NCBI GenBank assembly: GCA_023380515.1
Contig: JAMCRH010000252.1
Location: 1-5,256 of the forward strand
Length of the DNA: 5,256 bases
DNA from: Gammaproteobacteria bacterium
GTDB lineage: Bacteria > Pseudomonadota > Gammaproteobacteria > Enterobacterales > Alteromonadaceae
Direction: 5' to 3'
Position 1 is the first letter of the stretch, and each line of letters begins with the position of its first letter. The notes beneath the pieces are model-generated. The model was given only the letters and a program-made list of their open reading frames with translations, was not told where the DNA came from and did no database searches. A program made the translations under genes and the position numbers. Shown here piece after piece: positions 1 to 5,256 of this stretch.

Positions 1-1539
1 GATAAAGATCTGCGTTTGGTGGCGTGGAACCGCCGTTATTTGGAGATTTTTGAATACCCTGACGGCTTTATTCATGCCGGTATGCCGGTGGTTGAATTGC
101 TGCGATTCAATGCCGAGCGAGGGTTGTTTGGCCAACCTGATGTCGATATCCAGCGCGAGATCAACAAACGTCTCAGTTACTTACGCCAAGGCAGCAGCTA
201 TCGCTACCAGCGTAAGCAACATGATGGTCAAATCATTGAGTTGCAGGGTAGCCCAATGCCGGATGGTGGGTTTGTTACGACCTATACCGATATTACGGAG
301 CTTGTGCATGCCCAAGATGAATTGCAACGGATTAACCAAGAGCTTGAGTTGCGCGTATTTGAGCGAACCCGTGAGCTAACGGATACCAACGAGCAGCTTG
401 AACAGGCGAAGCGCGCAGAGGAAGAGGCGCACCAAAGTAAGTCTCGTTTCTTCGCGGCGGCAGGTCATGATTTAATGCAGCCATTTAATGCCGCCACACT
501 ATTCTGTGAAATGCTGCAACAGCGGCTTGCACAAGCGAACTTGCCTGATGATCATGAACTCGCTCGTCAGATTCAACAGTCTTTAAGTCATGCTGAAACA
601 CTGCTCACTATGTTACTGGAAATGACCAAGCTCGATTCGGGCACGTTGAAGCCGGAATTTAGTCTAGTACCGCTAAACGATATTTTGCGCCCACTGCAGG
701 AGTCCTTCTTGGTACTCGCTCAGGAAAAAGGCCTTCGCTTGCATGTTCGCTCGTCACGCGCACTCATTCGGACCGATAAACGGCTATTGATTCGAGTGAT
801 TCAGAATCTGCTCTCAAACGCGATTCGATACACTCAGCAAGGTCGAGTGTTGTGCGGTGTTCGCCGACGTCGCGGCGACATGATTGAGTTACAAATATGG
901 GATACTGGCGTGGGAATTCCAGACGATAAGCAAATGGATATCTTCAAAGAATTTCACCAGTTACAACACGACACTGAGCATCCCGGACTCGGCCTAGGTT
1001 TGGCCATTGTTGAGCGTATTTGTCGATTACTGGCCATTCCTGTGTCGGTTTGTTCTGTCGAGGGCAAGGGAACTTGTTTTAGCCTGCAATTACCACTGAG
1101 TGGCTGGCAGACTATCCAAGACACCACTCTATCAACGCATGAAGTAATCGCCAGCCAACAAATTTTGCAAGGTAAGCGAGTCCTCGTCCTCGATAACGAC
1201 AGTTCGCTTCGAGAAGCAATTGGTAAGCTGATGCAACAATGGGGAGCAGAGGTTGTCTTATGCCATAACCAAGCCGATGCGTTACTCGTCACGCCCCCTG
1301 CGGATTTGCTTGTGGTGGACTATCATTTAGATAATCAGGAGACGGGAATCGCAGCGATTCAAGCGCTGCGTGAACATTGGCGAAGCCAGATCCCGGCAAT
1401 TCTGATTACCGCGGACCCCGATGAAGGCATTCGTGAGGAAGTGGTGCAAGTCGGCGCAGCCTTTTTACCTAAACCGCTGAAACAAGCACCGTTATTACGA
1501 ATTCTCAAGCGCTTGTGGCCACAACCAGAATGGCGATAA
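1..1539 (+). CDS. Hybrid sensor histidine kinase/response regulator, PAS-7 type (5' partial)
   Basis: This is the C-terminal 512 residues of a hybrid two-component kinase. The frame is open to the first base and the PAS-7 domain is already under way, so the start lies upstream; the TTG at 16 is not a credible start. Counting from base 1: PAS-7 about 1-100 (VAWNRRYLEIFEYP; MPDGGFVTTYTDITE), a charged coiled coil about 100-150, a HisKA H-box with phospho-acceptor His156 (AAAGHDLMQPFNAA), and a HATPase with N-box Asn269/Asn273, DTGVGI from 301 and GLGLGLAI from 329. A receiver domain starts near 391, with Asp398/Asp400, phospho-acceptor Asp440 (VVDYHLD) and Lys491. The order and motifs match NahK/ErcS'/MxtR/CrbS proteins. 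CrbS and MxtR also carry an N-terminal SLC5 transporter module, which would lie outside the window, so subtype is undecided. The likely partner is the regulator at 2558-3223. The gene ends in tandem stops TAA TGA. Confidence 0.93.
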   Translation, partial: DKDLRLVAWNRRYLEIFEYPDGFIHAGMPVVELLRFNAERGLFGQPDVDIQREINKRLSYLRQGSSYRYQRKQHDGQIIELQGSPMPDGGFVTTYTDITELVHAQDELQRINQELELRVFERTRELTDTNEQLEQAKRAEEEAHQSKSRFFAAAGHDLMQPFNAATLFCEMLQQRLAQANLPDDHELARQIQQSLSHAETLLTMLLEMTKLDSGTLKPEFSLVPLNDILRPLQESFLVLAQEKGLRLHVRSSRALIRTDKRLLIRVIQNLLSNAIRYTQQGRVLCGVRRRRGDMIELQIWDTGVGIPDDKQMDIFKEFHQLQHDTEHPGLGLGLAIVERICRLLAIPVSVCSVEGKGTCFSLQLPLSGWQTIQDTTLSTHEVIASQQILQGKRVLVLDNDSSLREAIGKLMQQWGAEVVLCHNQADALLVTPPADLLVVDYHLDNQETGIAAIQALREHWRSQIPAILITADPDEGIREEVVQVGAAFLPKPLKQAPLLRILKRLWPQPEWR

Positions 1540-1590
1540 TGACAGCAGTGACAATCGCTTTAGAGAAGAAGCATCAGTTAGAAGAAGCAA

Positions 1591-1595
1591 GGGAG
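1591..1595 (+). promoter_or_regulatory. Ribosome binding site of chaN
   Basis: GGGAG lies nine bases before the ATG at 1605, a good Shine-Dalgarno match. It supports this start over the in-frame ATG at 1617, which would remove part of the signal peptide. No promoter or terminator is evident in the 65-base gap after the kinase, so co-transcription with the kinase is plausible. Confidence 0.6.
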
Positions 1596-1604
1596 TAAGA
1601 TTGT

Positions 1605-2561
1605 ATGTGTAAATGGATGTATTTTCTGAGTGGCTTATTGCTCAGTATGTCAGTCGTCAGCGTGGCGAGCGATGAGCAGACCAAGGATGATAAGAGCACG
1701 GCAACAAATACCTGGCATGAACTTTCGTGGCAAGCCGAGCTGCATCATGAGCATCCATTAGTCGGTAAGTTGTGGCGTGTCACCGATGAAACATTTGTGA
1801 CCTGGGATGAGCTTCGTCAGGCACTACCGCGCTCTGGTTGGCTACTCTTAGGGGAACAACACGATCATCCAGATCACCATCAGTTGCAGCGCTGGTTTAT
1901 TGAACGACTTGCGAGTGGTGATAATCTTGGGAATGTCGCCATGGAAATGATCAGCAGCGACCAACAAGAGGCGATTGACCAGTGGCAGGGCTCGTTCGAT
2001 GAATTGCTTCCAGCCGATCTGCAGTGGCCAGAACGAGGCTGGCCTTGGGGGCATTATGCGCAACAAGTGACAGCCGCATTGCGTTTTGCCGACCGTCTGC
2101 TTGCTGCCGACCTGTCAATTGCGGAAAAACAAAGCGTTCGTGCAGACAGTGACCAGATTGAACGCTTGTCGACGAGTCATACTGAGTTTCTTGCGGAACT
2201 TGTTGTCACTAGCCATTGTAATTTATTTCCCAGTGACCGTGCCGACCCGATGGTTGCCATGCAAATTGCGCGTGACCAATTTATGGCGCAGCAACTTCAA
2301 CGCCACAGTGTTGCTCAAAAAGTCAGTGTTTTTATTGCTGGTGCGGGGCATGTTCGTGCTGACTATGGTGTGCCAGTTTGGTTACCTGAAGAGTTGCCAC
2401 ATACCACCTTAATTCTTCAAGCAGTCAGTGTCGAAGAGGATCCACGGGAATATCTCAACGAGCGCCATAATGGCAAGCAACCAAGCGATTATATTTTGTT
2501 TGTTCCGGCATTACCGGAGCGTGATTACTGTGCTGAGTTACTTGAACAAATGCAGCGTTAA
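1605..2561 (+). CDS. chaN: ChaN family protein (DUF399, putative haem-binding), secreted
   Basis: A complete 318-residue protein of the ChaN family. Family members are extracytoplasmic, and Campylobacter ChaN binds haem and has been linked to iron uptake. Visible signatures are GEQHDHPDHH at 83-92, AMEM at 112-115, GWPWGHY at 145-151, a His204-Cys205 pair before a Pro-containing loop, Arg223-Asp224 in a helix, and AGAGHVRADYGVP at 245-257. Residues 5-21 form a hydrophobic signal segment with a plausible signal peptidase I site after SVA (21). There is no lipobox cysteine, unlike the lipoprotein members; Cys2 is at the extreme N-terminus and cannot serve. The gene sits 65 bases after the kinase on the same strand and its stop overlaps the stop of the convergent regulator. 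A haem role is inferred from the family only; no haem transporter or Fur site is visible nearby. Confidence 0.85.
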   Translation: MCKWMYFLSGLLLSMSVVSVASDEQTKDDKSTATNTWHELSWQAELHHEHPLVGKLWRVTDETFVTWDELRQALPRSGWLLLGEQHDHPDHHQLQRWFIERLASGDNLGNVAMEMISSDQQEAIDQWQGSFDELLPADLQWPERGWPWGHYAQQVTAALRFADRLLAADLSIAEKQSVRADSDQIERLSTSHTEFLAELVVTSHCNLFPSDRADPMVAMQIARDQFMAQQLQRHSVAQKVSVFIAGAGHVRADYGVPVWLPEELPHTTLILQAVSVEEDPREYLNERHNGKQPSDYILFVPALPERDYCAELLEQMQR

Positions 2562-3223
2562 GCGTCTTCGTCAGCTTTGAGCATGTCATGAAATAGGACA
2601 CCGGCTTGTGTTCGATTAATCACACCTAGCTTGCGTAAAATAGCGGAAACATGTTGCTTAATGGTCGTTTCTTGTACATTGAGCTCATAGGCTATTTGTT
2701 TATTCAGCAAACCATCGGCGATACAAGTCAGCACCTTAAATTGCTGTGGTGTGAGTTGCTCGAGCTTGGCTGCAAAATCTTGGTTTTCAAAACTAATTGG
2801 CCGTTTCAGTTCGTCGCGCAAATGCTCCGGTAGCCAGCTATCACCACCAAGAACTGCCTCAACCGCTTGAATGAGCATCGGCAATGGTGCCGATTTAGGC
2901 ACATAGGCGCTCGCACCGAATGCCATCGCGCGGCGAATAACATCGATACTCTCATTGGCAGAGACAATCAGAACCAATACGTCGGGGAATTGATTGCGAA
3001 TCGCTGTGAGACCGGTTAGACCTCGATTGCCCGGCATGTTGAGATCCAGAAAGAGGAGTTCAAGTTGACGCTCTTGTTCAAGCATCGTTTGCAATTCACC
3101 AAAATTTTCTGCCTCAAGCACGTCCGTGCCAAGCGTACTCGCTAACGCTTGTTGGAGTGCTGCCCGAAACAGAGGGTGGTCATCTGCAATAATGGCTCTA
3201 GCCATAGACATCGACTTTTTCAT
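2558..3223 (-). CDS. NarL/LuxR-type response regulator (ErdR/CrbR-like)
   Basis: A complete 221-residue two-component response regulator that should bind DNA when phosphorylated. The receiver domain (about 8-125) has the acidic pair Asp14-Asp15 (IIADDHPLF), phospho-acceptor Asp60 (LFLDLNMPG), Ser88 and Lys110 (VPKSA). The C-terminal LuxR helix-turn-helix (about 154-215) reads LTPQQFKVL, then IADGLLNKQIAYELNVQ and HVSAILRKLGV. This resembles ErdR and CrbR/AgmR regulators, which pair with PAS-7 hybrid kinases like the one at the left of the window; Vibrio CrbR activates acetyl-CoA synthetase. I chose the ATG at 3223, preceded by a weak AGG about ten bases upstream. ATG 3211 or 3205 are also possible, and 3205 gives the more usual family N-terminus MARAIIADD. 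An upstream in-frame TTG at 3250 is unlikely. The gene is convergent with chaN, their stops overlapping. Confidence 0.92.
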   Translation of the reverse strand: MKKSMSMARAIIADDHPLFRAALQQALASTLGTDVLEAENFGELQTMLEQERQLELLFLDLNMPGNRGLTGLTAIRNQFPDVLVLIVSANESIDVIRRAMAFGASAYVPKSAPLPMLIQAVEAVLGGDSWLPEHLRDELKRPISFENQDFAAKLEQLTPQQFKVLTCIADGLLNKQIAYELNVQETTIKQHVSAILRKLGVINRTQAGVLFHDMLKADEDA

Positions 3224-3257
3224 AGAAACTGAACCTGTTTTGTACCGCAACTGGTCA

Positions 3258-3286
3258 CGAACTGCAACTGAGTTCGAAGCATAACA
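3258..3286 (-). promoter_or_regulatory. Possible promoter and operator of the response regulator
   Basis: On the minus strand an extended -10 like element, TG-T-TATGCT, lies at 3286-3278; the -35 region is T-rich with no good consensus. Its predicted start, near 3271, falls inside a perfect six-base inverted repeat CGAACT-N7-AGTTCG (3258-3276). This would give a leader of about 48 bases before ATG 3223. A competing weak match is TTGCAG-17-TACAAA (3267-3239), which would start too close to the gene. Both are eye-judged. Confidence 0.25.
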
Positions 3287-3301
3287 CCTTGAGATTTCAA
3301 G

Positions 3302-3336
3302 AAAAAACCACCGCTATGCGTTGGCATAACGGTGGT
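3302..3336 (-). terminator. Rho-independent terminator of the TonB-dependent receptor gene
   Basis: The minus strand carries a hairpin at 3336-3307. A seven-base stem ACCACCG/CGGTGGT continues, after one A-C mismatch, into a five-base stem TATGC/GCATA with a four-base loop. It is followed directly by six T residues (3307-3302; the first shares the last stem pair). It lies about 30 bases after the receptor stop codon. The plus strand has no T-run after the stem, so it acts in one direction. It separates the receptor transcript from the co-directional regulator gene. Confidence 0.85.
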
Positions 3337-3365
3337 AAACAGTCCAGAGAAACTACGCTTTGGAG

Positions 3366-4757
3366 TTAGAACCGATAGCCAACCGTGAATGATACTTGGC
3401 GCGGATTACCGTAGTAACCAACGATGGTATCTTCACCACCTAAGCCTGCGCCGATGATGTTGCCTTGTGCATCACGTGGCGCCGCGAAGTTGTAGCCGGC
3501 TAAGCGATATTCTTTGTCGAACAGGTTTTTCACGTGCAAACCAGCATGCCATTGACCTTGGTTGTGGTACCACATCAAACTGGTATTGGCGATGGTGTAA
3601 GCACCCATGTCGAGCATTGATGGTACTTCGAATATTTGCGTGGCACTGCGGTAAGCAACGTTACCCGACCAGACTAATTCACCATTCCAGACATTGCCGA
3701 AGTCTTGACGGAAGCCAATGTTAGCGCTCCATTTCGGCGTATTTGCAAATGACCAAATACCGGACACGTCTTCAACTTGCTGGGTGTTTGGATTAAAGAA
3801 CTCAACCTTGTCAAAACTTGCATCGACATAACCCAAAGTGAAATTCATCGAGAAGGTATCGGTTATGCGCGCAATTGACTCAATTTCGAAACCTTTGACG
3901 GTCGCGTCAGCAGCGTTAAGTACTTGTGAGGCAACCCCTGCGGCAACCGCCCGCTGCACAGTCACTTGCATGTCTTGATAATCGGAGTAGAACACGGCCG
4001 CATTCAAACGAACTGAACCATTCATTAGTTCACTTTTGAGACCAAACTCGAAGGTGTCGACAATTTCTGGGTCGTATGGATTGCGGGCATCTGGGTTTAA
4101 CGAGACATCGGCACGCATATCCACGCCGCCTGATTTAAAGCCATTGCTGTAACTGGCGTAGTACATTAAGTCGCGGTTGGCTTGATAGGACACACTCACG
4201 TGCGGCGAGAAACGACTCCAGTCCGCATCTGTTTCAAAGTCCGAGTTTACAACGAGAGGATCACCGACATCTTGATTCGGGTACTTCAGTCCCAAATAAG
4301 TGAAGCGCTGAACATTTGCTGCTTTCTCGTCTTTGGTGTAGCGGCCGCCTAAAGTCAGTGACCATTGGTCATCAAAGCGGTAGGTACCTTGGCCAAAAAC
4401 AGCTTGGCTTTTCGTGTCAACGCAGCCGCCGTTCTCAACGGTAACACCGAGTCCGCCAAGAAGGGTGCCGAAAACACCACAGGCTTCACCGTCGTAATAG
4501 TAATAGCCACCAACGAAACGGAAGTCGTCGCTGTGGTAGTTAAACTGGAATTCCTGGGTGAATTGTTCGTCTTCATAGATAGCCGGCACTAAGAGTGTTG
4601 GCTGTGGGGTTGAATCGAAGTCGATATTCGTGTCAGTAAATCCTTCGCGCTTGGCGGTGACGGACTTAAATGACCAATGTTCATCAATTTCCCAATCAAC
4701 CGTCAGGGACATCCCTTCGGTTTTGACATAGTTGTCGACCGGCATGGCGGAAGCCGA
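3366..4757 (-). CDS. TonB-dependent receptor, beta-barrel part only (5'-truncated, broken)
   Basis: About 464 residues of the C-terminal barrel of an outer-membrane TonB-dependent receptor, which imports ligands such as siderophores, haem or cofactors using TonB energy. Barrel signatures include SLTVDWEIDEHWSFKSVTA, FTQEFQFNYHSDDFRFVGGY, WSLTLGGRYTKDE, YYASYSNGFKSGG, VKGFEIE, HVKNLFDKEYRLAGY and a C-terminal VSFTVGYRF ending in Phe, the outer-membrane insertion signal. Two cysteines (codons at 4479-4481 and 4422-4424) lie in a probable extracellular loop and may form a disulfide. The signal peptide, TonB box, plug domain and first strands, roughly 250-300 residues, are absent. Receptor-like sequence stops near codon 4757-4743 (about SASAMPVDNY). 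The frame stays open by chance to a TTG at 4829, antisense to the MetX-like gene, with a stop just beyond. A terminator follows the gene. Ligand cannot be assigned. The fragment cannot work as it stands. Confidence 0.88.
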   Translation of the reverse strand, partial: SASAMPVDNYVKTEGMSLTVDWEIDEHWSFKSVTAKREGFTDTNIDFDSTPQPTLLVPAIYEDEQFTQEFQFNYHSDDFRFVGGYYYYDGEACGVFGTLLGGLGVTVENGGCVDTKSQAVFGQGTYRFDDQWSLTLGGRYTKDEKAANVQRFTYLGLKYPNQDVGDPLVVNSDFETDADWSRFSPHVSVSYQANRDLMYYASYSNGFKSGGVDMRADVSLNPDARNPYDPEIVDTFEFGLKSELMNGSVRLNAAVFYSDYQDMQVTVQRAVAAGVASQVLNAADATVKGFEIESIARITDTFSMNFTLGYVDASFDKVEFFNPNTQQVEDVSGIWSFANTPKWSANIGFRQDFGNVWNGELVWSGNVAYRSATQIFEVPSMLDMGAYTIANTSLMWYHNQGQWHAGLHVKNLFDKEYRLAGYNFAAPRDAQGNIIGAGLGGEDTIVGYYGNPRQVSFTVGYRF

Positions 4758-4765
4758 CCCTTGGA
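4740..4765. other. Junction joining two 5'-truncated divergent genes
   Basis: Minus-strand receptor sequence ends here, and plus-strand MetX-like sequence begins here, with no intergenic DNA. Each gene lacks the N-terminal portion of its family. The exact breakpoint is uncertain by about 20 bases because both readings are acceptable in the interval. No insertion sequence, terminal repeat or target duplication is visible at the join. It may be a deletion, an inversion end or an assembly chimera. Confidence 0.7.
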
Positions 4766-5256
4766 CAATTGCCAATTTACAGCAATGGGCGCAACCAATT
4801 TTGCTCGACCCAAATTGGCAAGACGGCAATTACTATGACGGTGAACCGCCATTACAGGGACTGCAGACAACGCTTGGTATGATCACGCTAGGTTCATTGC
4901 ATCCTCGGATTGTTAATCAACTATATGCCGCAACTTCAGCGCGAGAGAGCGGCCCATTGCAGGATATTCGTCATAACTTTTCTATTGTTGAGCAACTGCG
5001 CGGACTCGCGGCGATGAGGGCGCAATACGCAGATGCGAACCATGTACTGTATTTGATTCGTGCCAATCAGCTCTTCTTAGCAGGAATGGGCGATTCGCTC
5101 GCGGCAGGGTTAGAAAACATGCAAGCCAAAACGTTAGTGCTTCCGGCTAAAAACGATTTGTTACTGCAACCTTATTTGAGTGAACGTCTATATCAACAGC
5201 TTCAAGATCATGACAAGGATGTAACATATTTGCCTCTCGAGGGCGATTTTCCCCTG
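4744..5256 (+). CDS. MetX-like alpha/beta hydrolase (homoserine O-acetyltransferase family), internal fragment
   Basis: The frame is open from 4732 to the window end without a stop. Counting from ATG 4744, it gives 171 residues matching the second half of MetX-family alpha/beta hydrolases. These transfer an acetyl or other acyl group to homoserine in methionine synthesis, or act on related substrates. Signatures are DPNWQDGNYY at 22-31, ANHVLYLIRANQLF at about 98-111 (compare the family's NSYLYxTRAxDLF type segment) and KTLVLPAKND, whose Asp138 fits the catalytic Asp. The lid region lies between them. The catalytic His would fall just past the right edge. The nucleophile half with the GGSMGG-type Ser motif, about 160-170 residues, is missing because the sequence joins receptor DNA near 4744-4757. 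ATG 4744 probably lies in receptor DNA and no ribosome binding site is seen, so it is not taken as a real start. Divergence from classical MetX (ND-LLLQP rather than SD-LFP) leaves substrate uncertain. Confidence 0.72.
   Translation, partial: MAEADPWTIANLQQWAQPILLDPNWQDGNYYDGEPPLQGLQTTLGMITLGSLHPRIVNQLYAATSARESGPLQDIRHNFSIVEQLRGLAAMRAQYADANHVLYLIRANQLFLAGMGDSLAAGLENMQAKTLVLPAKNDLLLQPYLSERLYQQLQDHDKDVTYLPLEGDFPL

Noticed and set aside
16..18. TTG as start of the sensor kinase
   Set aside because: The five codons before it (DKDLR) continue the PAS-7 domain in frame and no ribosome site is present; the gene simply enters from the left edge.
954..1292. Antisense open frame within the kinase, and similar short frames in chaN, the regulator and the receptor
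   Set aside because: They lie in other frames of clear genes, have no ribosome sites and no recognisable protein features.
1564..1589. Ten-base direct repeat AGAAGAAGCA (1564-1573 and 1580-1589) as a regulatory or mobile element repeat
   Set aside because: It is short, purine-rich, present twice only, and next to a purine-rich ribosome site; chance is sufficient.
2504..2518. Hairpin TCCGG-CATTA-CCGGA near the end of chaN as a terminator
   Set aside because: The stem has only five pairs, it lies inside coding sequence, and no T-run follows it on either strand.
3248..3250. TTG as start of the response regulator
   Set aside because: It would add nine residues (MRYKTGSVS) not typical of the family, and better ATG codons follow at 3223, 3211 and 3205.
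4758..4829. N-terminal extension of the receptor frame to a TTG at 4829
   Set aside because: These residues are antisense to MetX-like coding sequence, do not look like a signal peptide or plug, and a stop codon lies directly upstream.
1605..4829. A haem-uptake locus made of chaN and the TonB-dependent receptor
   Set aside because: The two genes are on opposite strands, separated by the regulator and a terminator, and the receptor shows no readable haem-specific motif and is truncated.
1..5256. CRISPR array, tRNA/rRNA, insertion sequence, prophage or toxin-antitoxin genes
   Set aside because: No regularly spaced repeats, tRNA-like folds, transposase motifs or small paired genes were seen on either strand.

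Overview
The window looks like a chromosomal segment of a marine-type gammaproteobacterium, probably of the Alteromonadales/Idiomarinaceae kind. That placement is an inference from moderate GC, the hybrid PAS-7 sensor kinase with a NarL-type regulator, a ChaN family protein and a large TonB-dependent receptor. Nothing in the sequence fixes the genus.

Layout: (1) 1-1539, plus strand: the C-terminal 512 residues of a hybrid sensor histidine kinase (PAS-7, coiled coil, HisKA, HATPase, receiver) whose start lies left of the window. (2) 1605-2561, plus strand: a complete ChaN family protein with a signal peptide. (3) 2558-3223, minus strand: a complete NarL/LuxR-type response regulator, convergent with chaN, the two stop codons sharing one TTAA. 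(4) 3224-3365: a short intergenic region with a clear Rho-independent terminator for the gene to its right and a possible promoter/operator for the regulator. (5) 3366 to about 4757, minus strand: the beta-barrel part of a TonB-dependent receptor with no plug domain or signal peptide. (6) about 4744-5256, plus strand: the C-terminal part of a MetX-like (homoserine O-acetyltransferase family) alpha/beta hydrolase, without its nucleophile half and running off the right edge.

The kinase and regulator resemble the NahK/ErcS'/MxtR/CrbS and ErdR/CrbR families, which often form cognate pairs controlling carbon use, notably acetate. A shared function here is likely but not shown by sequence alone. 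In this window they are not a simple operon: chaN follows the kinase and the regulator faces them.

The most striking feature is at about 4740-4765. Two divergently oriented genes both lose their 5' parts at the same point, without an intergenic region. This is either a deletion or rearrangement breakpoint that inactivated both genes, or a chimeric assembly join. I found no convincing new biological system. The rest is ordinary chromosomal content with some unusual overlaps.
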